Origin: an uncultured Thermomicrobiales bacterium
GTDB lineage: Bacteria > Chloroflexota > Chloroflexia > Thermomicrobiales > Thermomicrobiaceae
Direction: 5' to 3'
DNA: 16,402 nucleotides
NCBI GenBank assembly: GCA_937891245.1
Contig: CALAGB010000128.1
Location: forward strand, 1 to 16,402
Positions 1-7,149 of this stretch are shown in pieces (position 1 is the first letter of the stretch; each line of letters starts with the position of its first letter). The notes below the pieces were generated by a model. The model was given only the letters and a program-made list of their open reading frames with translations, did not search any database and was not told the DNA's origin. The translations under genes were made by a program, and so were the position numbers.

Positions 1-168
1 CGGCATCATGGCGCCGGTGCGGCGGTATCGCTCGGAGCCCCAATCGAGCGTAAACCAGTTGAGATGGGCGGCGTCGCCAATCGCCGCTTCCAGCACTGAT
101 TGACCGGCCGGAATGACCTCCTGGCCGATGCCGTCGCCTGCGATGACGGCGATCCGATATTCCTTCAT
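1..168 (-). CDS. Isocitrate/isopropylmalate dehydrogenase-family protein, D-malate/tartrate dehydrogenase-like (5' end only)
   Basis: The reverse strand from an ATG at 168 reads MKEYRIAVIAGDGIGQEVIP and continues for 56 codons to the window edge. The IAVIAGDGIGQEV segment (residues 6-18) is the N-terminal signature of the beta-decarboxylating dehydrogenases, which oxidise 2-hydroxy acids such as isopropylmalate, isocitrate, D-malate or tartrate with NAD. The stretch NWFTLDWGSERYRRTGAMMP (37-56) resembles the D-malate/tartrate dehydrogenase branch more than LeuB, so that is the favoured subgroup. A strong ribosome binding site (GGAGGGGG) lies just upstream of the ATG. The gene is divergent from the M20 hydrolase gene, with a 158-bp shared upstream region. 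Substrate cannot be settled because most of the gene lies outside the window. Confidence 0.85.
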   Translation of the reverse strand, partial: MKEYRIAVIAGDGIGQEVIPAGQSVLEAAIGDAAHLNWFTLDWGSERYRRTGAMMP

Positions 169-326
169 CGTTCCCCCTCCGCTCGTTCGCTGTTTCCGGC
201 ACATCATCGTGCGCGATTGTTCACGTTTGTACCATGATCTCGGCAGGAGCGGCACAGCCGGCAACGATCGGCTATTCTGAACGCGGCTCAACAGCGACGT
301 CGAGCGGGGAAACGAGGGAGGTTTAG

Positions 327-1565
327 ATGGCAGAAACGATCAATATTGATGCCGCGCGGGTTGAACGGTATATCACCGAACTGGCGACATTCGGCAAACA
401 TGGCGAGACGGGCGTCTGGCGTACCGTCTATTCGCCCGAATGGGTCGCGGCGCAGGATCAGGTTGCAGCCTGGATGACCGAGGCGGGGCTGGAGGTGCGA
501 CGCGACGCGGTCGGCAACGTCTGGGGCCGGCTTGAGGGAAGCGAGGGCGGCAAGACGATCGTCAGCGGCTCGCATATTGATTCACAGCGACCGGGCGGGC
601 GCTTCGACGGCGCGCTTGGGGTTATCGCGGCACTCACGGCGATCGGTGCCTTGAAGCAGCAGTTCGGCCAGCCACGCCGGACGCTCGAGGTGCTCTCGCT
701 CTGCGAAGAAGAAGCGAGTCGTTTCCCAACCTCCAATTTCCTCGGCTCGCGGGCCATTACCGGCGCGATCACGCCGGAGGATGCCCTGGAAATGGTCGGC
801 TACGACGGCAAGACGATGGCCGAGGCAATGGCCGCCATCGGGCTGGATGCCACGAAGCTGCCGGAGGCGAAGCGCGACGATATCGACATCTTTATCGAAC
901 TGCATATCGAGCAGGGGCCGATCTTGGAGCAAGCCGACGTGCCGGTGGCGGTCGTCACGGCGATCAACAGCATTCGCCACTACGTCGTTGAGTTGACCGG
1001 TCGCTCGGATCACGCCGGGGCGCGGCCGATGGACATGCGACTCGACCCGATGGCGGGTGCGGCCGAGATTGCGCTCGGCGTGATCGATACGGCGTTGCGC
1101 ATGGGGCGTCCGGCGGTCACGACGATCGGCCGGATGGAGGTTGAGCCGGGTGGTCCGGCGATCGTGCCGGAGAAGGTGACATTCACCATCGACGCGCGCC
1201 ACCCCGATCCCGCGACGCGGTTGAAGCTCTACGCCGCGCACGAAGCCTGGATGCGGGCCGTCGCCGCACGGCGTGGACTCGACCTCAAGTGGACGATTAC
1301 GACCGACCTCATCCCCTGCGTCTGCGATGCCGAACTGGTGCGCACGCTGCAGGACGTAGCGCGCGAGCAGGAGATCCCGTTCACGACGATGTCGAGCGGT
1401 GCCGGGCACGATACGCAGCGCATGGCGAATATCGCCCGTGTCGCCATGCTCTTCGTGCGCAGCAAGGATGGTCGCAGCCACACACCGGCCGAATTCACGA
1501 GTACCGTCGACGCGGTGGAAGGCATCCGCGTGCTCGCCGGTGGACTGCGGCGACTGGCGTACTGA
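327..1565 (+). CDS. M20-family Zn-dependent amidohydrolase (N-carbamoyl-L-amino acid hydrolase / allantoate amidohydrolase type)
   Basis: This 412-residue cytoplasmic hydrolase is full length for the family, which cleaves carbamoyl or ureido groups in hydantoin, pyrimidine or purine breakdown. The two-metal site is visible: H83 and D94 in SGSHIDSQRPGGRFDGALG, glutamates 127-129 in LCEEEASRFP, H193 in IELHIEQGP and H385 in RSHTPAEF. GRSDHAGARPMDMRLD (225-240) is the usual segment of the small lid/dimerisation domain. The ATG at 327 is preceded by GAGGGAGG at 314-321, which fixes the start. The SDR gene follows 29 nt after the stop, so the two are probably one operon. Carbamoylase and allantoate amidohydrolase cannot be told apart here because no hydantoinase, allantoinase or ureide genes are in view. 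Confidence 0.9.
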   Translation: MAETINIDAARVERYITELATFGKHGETGVWRTVYSPEWVAAQDQVAAWMTEAGLEVRRDAVGNVWGRLEGSEGGKTIVSGSHIDSQRPGGRFDGALGVIAALTAIGALKQQFGQPRRTLEVLSLCEEEASRFPTSNFLGSRAITGAITPEDALEMVGYDGKTMAEAMAAIGLDATKLPEAKRDDIDIFIELHIEQGPILEQADVPVAVVTAINSIRHYVVELTGRSDHAGARPMDMRLDPMAGAAEIALGVIDTALRMGRPAVTTIGRMEVEPGGPAIVPEKVTFTIDARHPDPATRLKLYAAHEAWMRAVAARRGLDLKWTITTDLIPCVCDAELVRTLQDVAREQEIPFTTMSSGAGHDTQRMANIARVAMLFVRSKDGRSHTPAEFTSTVDAVEGIRVLAGGLRRLAY

Positions 1566-1594
1566 TTCCGTAACGTACGGAATGGAGGCTTCTC

Positions 1595-2374
1595 ATGGCG
1601 CTTCCCTCGTTTCGCCTCAACGGGCAGATCGCGGTGGTAACCGGCACCGGTAGCGGCCTGGGACAGGCGATTGCGGTCGGCTTGGCGGAAGCCGGGGCCG
1701 ATGTTGTGCTATCCGAGCTGCCGGATCGGCTGGCGTTGACCGATGAGACGGTGCGGTTGATCGAGGCGCAGGGACGCGAGGCCCTGGTTTTGCCGCTCGA
1801 CGTCCGCGATCTCGACGGCCCGCATGGCATTCGTGGCTTCGCAGAGGCTGCGATCAGCTGGCAGGGTCAGGTCGATTGCCTGGCCAACAACGCCGGGGTG
1901 AACCTGCCGCAGGACGCGCTCGATGTCGACGAAGCGTCGTGGGACGCGGTACTCGACATCGACCTGAAAGGGACCTTCTTCTGCGCTCAAGCCTTTGGGC
2001 GGCATATGGTCGAACGCGGGCGCGGCTCGATCATCAATATCGCATCGCAGAACGGTCTCGTCGGCTACTACAAACGGGCAGCCTACTGCTCGGCCAAGGC
2101 GGGTGTCGTCAATCTGACGCGCGTGCTGACGCTCGAATGGGCTCCGCGCGGCGTGCGCGTCAATGCGGTCGCTCCGACTTTTGTGCGCACGCCGCTGACC
2201 GCCTCGACCTTTGACGATCCGGAACTCGGCCCGGATCTGCTGCGTCGCATCCCGATGGGGCGCATCGGCGAGCCGGAAGAAGTGGCGGCGGCAGTCGTCT
2301 TTCTCCCCAGCCCGGCGGCCTCAATGATTACCGGTCACACGCTGACCGTTGATGGCGGCTGGACGGCGATCTAG
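1595..2374 (+). CDS. SDR-family NAD(P)-dependent oxidoreductase
   Basis: This is a classical short-chain dehydrogenase of 259 residues, the usual length. It has the cofactor motif TGTGSGLG (16-23), NNAG (98-101), and a catalytic triad of S151, Y164 and K168 in the arrangement S-x12-Y-x3-K. The C-terminal ITGHTLTVDGGW is typical of the family. An acidic residue (E41) at the end of the second strand suggests a preference for NAD, which is an inference. The start is supported by TGGAGG a few bases before the ATG at 1595. It lies 29 nt after the M20 hydrolase, so co-transcription and a shared catabolic pathway are likely. The substrate (a sugar acid, polyol or hydroxy acid) cannot be read from the sequence. 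Confidence 0.92.
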   Translation: MALPSFRLNGQIAVVTGTGSGLGQAIAVGLAEAGADVVLSELPDRLALTDETVRLIEAQGREALVLPLDVRDLDGPHGIRGFAEAAISWQGQVDCLANNAGVNLPQDALDVDEASWDAVLDIDLKGTFFCAQAFGRHMVERGRGSIINIASQNGLVGYYKRAAYCSAKAGVVNLTRVLTLEWAPRGVRVNAVAPTFVRTPLTASTFDDPELGPDLLRRIPMGRIGEPEEVAAAVVFLPSPAASMITGHTLTVDGGWTAI

Positions 2375-2398
2375 CGAGAATTGGCCTGGTCGAATTCA

Positions 2399-2427
2399 TT
2401 GACAGACGGGCGTGCCAGGAGTACGCT
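2399..2427 (+). promoter_or_regulatory. Sigma-70-type promoter upstream of the structured leader
   Basis: A perfect -35 box TTGACA (2399-2404) is followed by a 17-nt spacer and a -10 box TACGCT (2422-2427), which matches the consensus at its first, second and last positions. Transcription would start near 2434, just after the SDR gene and about 210 nt before the small-protein start codon. This leaves room for the leader described next. Confidence 0.6.
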
Positions 2428-2433
2428 TAACTT

Positions 2434-2614
2434 GTCTGGTGCGTGCACCGGAGTTGATTGTGCGTCCGACTTCGTGTCATGTCGGCGCGCTTCGGCCTCG
2501 TGAAAGGGTCCTCGTTGGAACCCGGGTCTATAGCCAAAGAATTCGAGCGAACTACCGGCTAACCGGGCCAACGTGCATGTTGCACCTCCCCCCTGGTTTA
2601 GCCGGGGGTTCTTT
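2434..2614 (+). promoter_or_regulatory. Candidate structured 5' leader / riboswitch-like RNA
   Basis: The stretch between the promoter and the small-protein gene has no credible coding content but folds into successive hairpins. TCTGGTG/CACCGGA (2435-2452) closes a four-base loop. CCGAC/GTCGG (2466-2485) is extended by GCG/CGC around a bulge. GGGT-CC/GG-A-ACCC (2506-2523) has one bulged A. GTGCA/TGCAC (2573-2585) closes a TGT loop. CCGGCTAACCGGG (2555-2567) can pair, with two bulges, with the left and loop part of the terminator hairpin at 2588-2608, so two alternative folds compete. I do not recognise any known riboswitch signature. A stand-alone small RNA ending at the terminator is the alternative. 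Confidence 0.45.
2588..2614 (+). terminator. Terminator-like hairpin in the leader
   Basis: Five C residues (2589-2593) pair with GGGGG (2604-2608) across a 10-nt loop. The run TTCTTT follows, giving the layout of an intrinsic terminator with a somewhat imperfect U-tract. It lies about 30 nt before the small-protein start, so it could attenuate that gene. It could also simply end an upstream transcript. Confidence 0.55.
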
Positions 2615-2644
2615 ATGTCCACTAGGACAACATGGAGGTGCGGA

Positions 2645-2830
2645 ATGCAGACCGTCATCCGCTACAGTGTCGTCAATCAGGATGGAAAGCCGGTGATCCG
2701 GGCGGTGCCGGTGCGCCGCTGGTCGGACGATCGCGCCGAGCAGCAGCATGAGCAGCCGCAGGTCACCGAGACGCAGCAGCCGACCGTGCTGCGCAAGCTC
2801 CGCCGCCTGCGGGTCCTCGACATCCGCTGA
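2645..2830 (+). CDS. Small hypothetical protein (61 residues), no recognised family
   Basis: The ORF encodes MQTVIRYSVVNQDGKPVIRA followed by a basic and glutamine-rich tail that ends in LRKLRRLRVLDIR. The ATG at 2645 is preceded by GGAGGTG at ideal spacing, which argues for real translation and for this start over an in-frame ATG 72 nt upstream that lies inside the leader. There is no signal peptide, membrane segment or cysteine motif. The N-terminal third looks like two short beta strands around a turn (NQDGKP), and the C-terminus is strongly basic, so nucleic-acid or ribosome contact is possible. That is speculation. It is preceded by a promoter and structured leader and followed by a terminator-like hairpin, so it probably forms a single-gene transcription unit. 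Confidence 0.65.
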   Translation: MQTVIRYSVVNQDGKPVIRAVPVRRWSDDRAEQQHEQPQVTETQQPTVLRKLRRLRVLDIR

Positions 2831-2846
2831 AACGAAAAGCGAATAA

Positions 2847-2920
2847 ACCGCGCAGAGACGTCGAGGAGCACAGCGCTCTTCGGCGTTTTTGCGTCTCCGA
2901 GTCTCCGCGCCTCTGCGAGA
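2847..2920. repeat. Imperfect palindromic intergenic element
   Basis: CGCAGAG (2851-2857) and CTCTGCG (2911-2917) are inverted copies flanking a segment of repeated GAGACG/CGTCTC-like words. The style (runs of CGCAGAGACG-type words on one side and GCGTCTCC-type words on the other) resembles dispersed intergenic palindromes that I recall from other bacterial genomes. Only one copy is present in this window, so repetition elsewhere is an inference. Confidence 0.4.
2872..2890 (+). terminator. Probable intrinsic terminator of the 61-residue gene
   Basis: AGCGCT (2872-2877) pairs with GGCGTT (2882-2887), including two G-T wobbles, across a CTTC loop, and the T-tract runs to 2890. It sits about 40 nt after the small-protein stop codon and in the centre of the palindromic element. 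The stem is short, so termination efficiency may be modest. Confidence 0.45.
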
Positions 2921-2988
2921 GAAACGCCAGCCGCGATACAATGCAGGGCTAACGAGAGGAGCGGAGGCTGACGACGGTTCAGTGGCTA

Positions 2989-3231
2989 TTGGTCGGCTTT
3001 TTGGTGCTCTACGCGCTGTTTGTAGGAGCTGTCTATGGACGGCAGCGGCGCTGGTGGGGTGTCGCCGGCTGGATCTTGCTGGTGGCCGGCATCGTTGCGT
3101 TGAGCGCGGGGCTTGGGGATTCGTTCGCCTGGGGCGGTCTGGCCTTCATCGGCGTGTCCGCGGTCGGGGTGCTCTGCATCGCGCTCGATGTCGCGGGACG
3201 GCGCCAGGAACGTCCAGTGCGACGAGAATGA
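2989..3231 (+). CDS. Small hydrophobic membrane protein, three predicted helices
   Basis: At least 80 residues are encoded, with three hydrophobic segments: VGFLVLYALFVGAVYG, then GVAGWILLVAGIVALSAG, then LAFIGVSAVGVLCIALDV. A short basic tail (GRRQERPVRRE) follows. It should be an inner-membrane protein, and I recognise no family. The coordinates use the TTG at 2989, which has no good ribosome binding site. A purine-rich AGGAG (2957-2961) sits six bases before an in-frame CTG at 2968, and GGAGG (2963-2967) sits six bases before an ACG at 2974, so translation may start seven or five codons earlier at a non-standard codon. An in-frame stop at 2950-2952 limits any extension. The following gene starts 25 nt after the stop, which suggests co-transcription. 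Confidence 0.6.
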   Translation: MVGFLVLYALFVGAVYGRQRRWWGVAGWILLVAGIVALSAGLGDSFAWGGLAFIGVSAVGVLCIALDVAGRRQERPVRRE

Positions 3232-3256
3232 AGCCACTGTGCGAAAGGATGCCGCG

Positions 3257-5002
3257 ATGCGATCGGAGCTGAGCAACGATACCGCCGCGCCCGCGATTCC
3301 GACAGCCGGCAAGCGCGAAGTCGATCTCTACGTCCGCACCTACAACACGCTCCTGCGCAGTTCCGGACCGGTCAAGGTCGAAACCCTCGTTCCAGCACAC
3401 CTCAACATCCAATCGAGCTTGCATTCCGGGGCGACCGAACGCGCACCCGACATGGGCGCCTTCATGTACAGCACGCTTCGCCTCCCCGCTTCGATCGTCG
3501 ATGTCGAGCGAATTCTGCTCGGTCAATCGGCCCGGGCCTTCGCCCGCAACGGCTATCCCGATCTGGAGTCGTGGACGCCGGTTACCGCGCCGGGTCGCAG
3601 GCGCCGCTGGTATCTCGATGGCGATGGCACGCTGGCGGCCTACGTCGCCTCGTCATCCGACCTCGATGATCTGATTCCGACGATCGTTGCCTGGCAGATC
3701 GAATGGAACAAGCTGCGTGACCTCATTCAACAAGATGCGCGTCTGGGCAAACTGCTTGCCGAGGCGGAGAGCGCCGCGCCGGATGTGCAAACCGAAATTC
3801 GCGAGCGGCTGTTGATCGCCGAGGGCGACTGGCGCCGGTTACGTGTCGCCTGGGGTGAGGCGTTCTGGCCGACCGTGCGGCGGATCGGCGCGGAGAAGAA
3901 GCGGCTGACGATCCAGATGCTCGGCGGCACCTACGTCGGCTATTCGCGCAGTACCCGCACCTGGTGGACGCCGATTGAGCGGGAGCTGATCAAGCGAGGG
4001 CTGGCCGATCGACCGCTCTATTTCATCTCCTCGAATACGCACAGTATCGCCAACCTGCTTTCGGGGACCGCCCGTCGTCGCCTCGACGCGCTCATTCAGT
4101 TCGTTGAGGAGCAACAACACCCCGATCTGTTGCCTGAACTACTTCGGCTGAAGCAGGGCGACACCCGCAGCAACTGGGAGAACTTCCTCTATTACACCGC
4201 GCGGCTTTACTATGCCGCGTATCCGGATGAGCGCGAGGCGCGCGATCGCGAGGAGGAAGCGCACGGCATCACCACGGTCGATCCAGGTGTCGCGGTCGAC
4301 GTCGCGGCGCAGATCATCGAACTCGACCGGCTCGATCAGGCCGGTTTCGACCCGCGGCTGCAGCTGCCGAACGGGCGCCCCCCGCTTGATTCCGACGCAG
4401 TCGTCATCAATATCAACTATCCGCTCGGGAACGCGGCGTATCATATTCTCAATCAGATCGCGATGAGCACCTACCAGCTACGCGGCGTCTACATTCTCGG
4501 CAAGGCGGCCACGCTGAACGCCCGCATCGGCGATGTGATGCTCACGGATGAGGTCTACGACGAGCACAGCGGTAACACTTACTGGTTCGATAACTGTTTC
4601 GCCGCCGAGGACCTGGCTCCATTTCTCGTCTATGGCTCGGCGCTCGATCACCAGCGCGCGGTGACCGTGCTCGGCACCTATTTGCAGAATCGTGAATACC
4701 TCGACTTCTTCTACCGCGAGAACTACACGGTGGTTGAGATGGAGGCGGGACCGTACCTCAGCGCGCTGTACCAGGATACGTTCCTGACTCGCCACGGCAC
4801 CAATCAGAATGTCAATCTGGCGAGCATCCCGGTCGACCTCGGTATCATCCATTACGCGTCGGATACGCCGTACACACGCAGCCAGACGCTCGGAGCGCGC
4901 GGGCTGTCGTACTACGGCATGGATTCGACCTATGCTTCGACGCTCGTGATCCTGCGGCGGATCTTTGCGCAGGCTGCCGGGCACGAGATGACGGCGTCGT
5001 GA
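3257..5002 (+). CDS. Large hypothetical protein with nucleoside phosphorylase/nucleosidase-like C-terminal domain (possibly DUF6909)
   Basis: This is a 581-residue soluble protein with no signal peptide. The ATG at 3257 is preceded by GAAAGGA at seven-base spacing; longer in-frame versions overlap the preceding gene. The N-terminal two thirds (for example DLYVRTYNTLLRSSG at 23-37) are of unknown function; from memory this resembles the family called DUF6909. The C-terminal part looks like the phosphorylase/nucleosidase fold. LGKAATLNARIGDVMLTDEV (414-433) resembles the G..LN...GDVv strand-turn segment. VVEMEAG (492-498) resembles the ribose-binding vEME motif. ASDTP (534-538) resembles the SD(K)P segment carrying the catalytic aspartate in AMP and MTA/SAH nucleosidases. 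A purine nucleoside or nucleotide substrate is inferred only. Confidence 0.7.
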   Translation: MRSELSNDTAAPAIPTAGKREVDLYVRTYNTLLRSSGPVKVETLVPAHLNIQSSLHSGATERAPDMGAFMYSTLRLPASIVDVERILLGQSARAFARNGYPDLESWTPVTAPGRRRRWYLDGDGTLAAYVASSSDLDDLIPTIVAWQIEWNKLRDLIQQDARLGKLLAEAESAAPDVQTEIRERLLIAEGDWRRLRVAWGEAFWPTVRRIGAEKKRLTIQMLGGTYVGYSRSTRTWWTPIERELIKRGLADRPLYFISSNTHSIANLLSGTARRRLDALIQFVEEQQHPDLLPELLRLKQGDTRSNWENFLYYTARLYYAAYPDEREARDREEEAHGITTVDPGVAVDVAAQIIELDRLDQAGFDPRLQLPNGRPPLDSDAVVININYPLGNAAYHILNQIAMSTYQLRGVYILGKAATLNARIGDVMLTDEVYDEHSGNTYWFDNCFAAEDLAPFLVYGSALDHQRAVTVLGTYLQNREYLDFFYRENYTVVEMEAGPYLSALYQDTFLTRHGTNQNVNLASIPVDLGIIHYASDTPYTRSQTLGARGLSYYGMDSTYASTLVILRRIFAQAAGHEMTAS

Positions 5003-5102
5003 ACGGCGCGGTCTGCGTCCGAACGAGCGGTTGGACGTTCTACAAGTACGGCGTCGCCTGAAGTGGGTGGCGCATTCATGCTTCCGCTGGAAGGAAGGTC
5101 GT

Positions 5103-5732
5103 GTGCGTCGTATTGCGCACTCCCTCGCATTTGCCCTTGTTTTGATTACCCTCGTCGCCTGTAACTCTCCGATCGACAAATCCGATTCGACGAAAGCGCC
5201 GGAGATAACGCCGACGTCCCCGGCGATTCGCCTGCGCCCGCCCGATTTCACGATCAAGGGAACGACGAGTACCCAAGCCGCGATTCAGGGCGCCTATTAC
5301 TGGCAACTCGAAAACGGGTTGGCTGTCGACGTGAAATCTGAGGGATTCAGCGTTTCGGGCGTGACGCCGATGAAGGTTTCTCAGGGCGAACAACTGACCG
5401 TCACTGCCTCCAACGGGACCTATCCGGAGTCGATGGACCTGAAGATCTATCCGGAAGACGGCAACCTGAAGGAAGTCAAAGTCACGGCCGTCGCTGGTCA
5501 TGCGTTTGTGCCGACGACGGAGCCGATCACGTCGCAGAGCTTCACTAATTCGCCGTACGATCTGAAGATCGATCTGCCGAAGGGGGACTACTTCATCTGG
5601 ATGTCCGGCACCTGGCAAAATCCGTTCAAACGACCAGCATCGGAAACCACCAGCAAGGCGACACCGAGCGGGACACCTCGACCAATCCTGCCGCTGACCG
5701 ATAAGATAGCGTTCTGGATCCAGGTCGACTAA
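5103..5732 (+). CDS. Putative lipoprotein of unknown function
   Basis: The preferred start is the GTG at 5103, with AAGGA at 5091-5095. It gives a textbook lipoprotein signal of two arginines, a hydrophobic core (IAHSLAFALVLITLV) and the lipobox LVAC with C20 as the lipidated residue. A longer in-frame start at 5031 would put 24 charged residues in front of the signal and is unlikely. The mature part begins with a Ser/Thr/Pro-rich linker (about 21-50) followed by a beta-rich domain containing repeated VTASN/VTAVAG-like strands and an ending FWIQVD. It should be anchored on the outside of the cytoplasmic membrane. No family is recognised. The protease gene starts 9 nt after the stop, so the two are probably expressed together. 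Confidence 0.75.
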   Translation: MRRIAHSLAFALVLITLVACNSPIDKSDSTKAPEITPTSPAIRLRPPDFTIKGTTSTQAAIQGAYYWQLENGLAVDVKSEGFSVSGVTPMKVSQGEQLTVTASNGTYPESMDLKIYPEDGNLKEVKVTAVAGHAFVPTTEPITSQSFTNSPYDLKIDLPKGDYFIWMSGTWQNPFKRPASETTSKATPSGTPRPILPLTDKIAFWIQVD

Positions 5733-5741
5733 ATCGGGGCG

Positions 5742-7088
5742 ATGGGGATTGGGGCGAACATGAGGCCACGGATGCGCGTCGTGCTGGCGCTGCTGGTCAC
5801 GGTGATTCTGCTGGGGACGGCGCCGGCCGCGGCCAGCGAGGCACCGCCAAGCGAGCGGACCGGCTATATCGTGTCGCTGTCATCTGCCGCCATCGACGCC
5901 GGTATCGACAGCGGCGAGATCGCGGAACGTTATGACGCGCCGCTGGTGGATAATTTCCCGGCGTTGCATCAGTTCAGCGTACTGCTGACCGCCGATGACG
6001 TCCGCGCCTTGCGGGCGGACACGGATGTCGCCGCGCTTATGCCCGATGGACCGGCCTTTCTCGCCGATGTCGAAGATACTTCGGCGGGCACCGATGCTTC
6101 CAACGTCGACCCCCGCTCCGGCATCGACCGGATTCATGCCGATCAGGTGACCCTGCCGGCGGGGCTTGATCCCGCGGATGTCAACGTCGCCGTGCTCGAT
6201 ACCGGCGTCAGTAGCAAGCAACCGGCGTTGAATGTGGTTGGTGGCTACAACTGTCTGGACAACGATCAGAGCAGCTTCGGCGATGTTAAGGGCCATGGGA
6301 GTCACGTTGCCGGGATCATCGGAGCACGCGATCTGGGGCGTGGCCCGCGCGGCGTTGTCCCCGGTGCCTCGATCTGGTCGATCCGCGTCTTTGATAGCAC
6401 TGGCCAATCGACCCTATCGAAGGTGCTCTGTGGCCTGAACTGGGTCGCCGAGCACGCCGATACGATCCAGGCCGTCAATTTCAGCGCCGTCTTCGCTCAA
6501 GTGAACAATGGTGCCTGCGGCGTGACAACGAGCGGCAACGTAATCGATCCGATGCATCAAGCGATCTGCCGCATCGTCGATGATCTCGGCATTCCCTTCG
6601 TCACGGCGGGCGGCAACTTCGGTTCGATGGCGTCGTACGTCACCCCGGCGGCCTATACCGAGACGATCGCCGTCGGCGCGATTGTCGATACCGACGGGAT
6701 ACCCGGCGGGCTTGGGGGTGGCTCCAAATACGGCGCGGATGACACACGCGCCTCTTTCAGCAACTACGGCCCCACCATTTCGATCTTCGCGCCGGGCGTG
6801 AATATTCTCTCGACGACGCAGTTTGGCGGATACATCACGATGAGCGGCACAAGCATGGCGACGCCGTTCGTCACCGGCGCTGTGGCGCTTTACCGGCTCG
6901 AACACCCCGAGGCAACACCGGCACAGATCAAGAACGCGCTGATCGCCAGCGGCGATCCGGGCAACTGGTCGACGCAGCCGCTGCTCGACCTGCCGCGTCT
7001 GCTGGCGACCGATCCGAGCGTCGTGCCGAACGCGGCGCCGGTGCGCGATCCGCTCGCCTTCGGCCGGGATGGACTGCCGGTGCGGTAA
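5742..7088 (+). CDS. Secreted subtilisin-like serine protease (peptidase family S8)
   Basis: The product has up to 448 residues. A signal peptide (MRVVLALLVTVILLGTAPAAA) precedes a propeptide-like region (about 40-108, beginning GYIVSLS) that resembles the inhibitor I9 domain. The catalytic domain has Asp153 in AVLDTGVS, His185 in GHGSHVAG, oxyanion Asn292 in AGGNFG and Ser371 in MSGTSMATP, so the triad is complete. The C-terminus stops soon after the catalytic domain with no sorting or repeat domain. Three in-frame ATGs are possible (5742, 5760, 5772). The last is preceded by TGAGG at good spacing and still leaves a full signal peptide, so the true start may be internal. It follows the lipoprotein gene by 9 nt, which suggests a joint extracytoplasmic role. 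Confidence 0.93.
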   Translation: MGIGANMRPRMRVVLALLVTVILLGTAPAAASEAPPSERTGYIVSLSSAAIDAGIDSGEIAERYDAPLVDNFPALHQFSVLLTADDVRALRADTDVAALMPDGPAFLADVEDTSAGTDASNVDPRSGIDRIHADQVTLPAGLDPADVNVAVLDTGVSSKQPALNVVGGYNCLDNDQSSFGDVKGHGSHVAGIIGARDLGRGPRGVVPGASIWSIRVFDSTGQSTLSKVLCGLNWVAEHADTIQAVNFSAVFAQVNNGACGVTTSGNVIDPMHQAICRIVDDLGIPFVTAGGNFGSMASYVTPAAYTETIAVGAIVDTDGIPGGLGGGSKYGADDTRASFSNYGPTISIFAPGVNILSTTQFGGYITMSGTSMATPFVTGAVALYRLEHPEATPAQIKNALIASGDPGNWSTQPLLDLPRLLATDPSVVPNAAPVRDPLAFGRDGLPVR

Positions 7089-7114
7089 TTTCTAAAATTG
7101 AGGTGAAGAGGGGC

Positions 7115-7143
7115 TTGACAGCCAGTCACGCCCGTGCTATATT
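7115..7143 (+). promoter_or_regulatory. Strong sigma-70-type promoter for a candidate small RNA
   Basis: A perfect TTGACA (7115-7120), a 17-nt spacer and TATATT (7138-7143, five of six consensus positions) make this the best promoter match in the window. Transcription would start near 7150. No gene on this strand follows before dnaX at 8340, and rsmI on the other strand occupies the space between. Confidence 0.75.
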
Positions 7144-7149
7144 GAGGAT

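Noticed and set aside
582..1481. Long open frame of 299 codons on the reverse strand of the M20 hydrolase gene
   Set aside because: It is fully opposite a gene with clear catalytic motifs; its Arg/His-rich, low-complexity translation is typical of a GC-rich shadow frame.
2501..2535. Similarity of the segment GTTGGAACCCGGG to the T-box consensus (GGGTGGNACCGCG)
   Set aside because: The bases form a local hairpin with GGGTCC upstream, the consensus is imperfect, no specifier stem was found and the downstream gene is not amino-acid related.
2412..2696. 94-codon forward open frame through the leader region
   Set aside because: It overlaps the small-protein gene in another frame, crosses the terminator-like hairpin, and has no credible initiation site.
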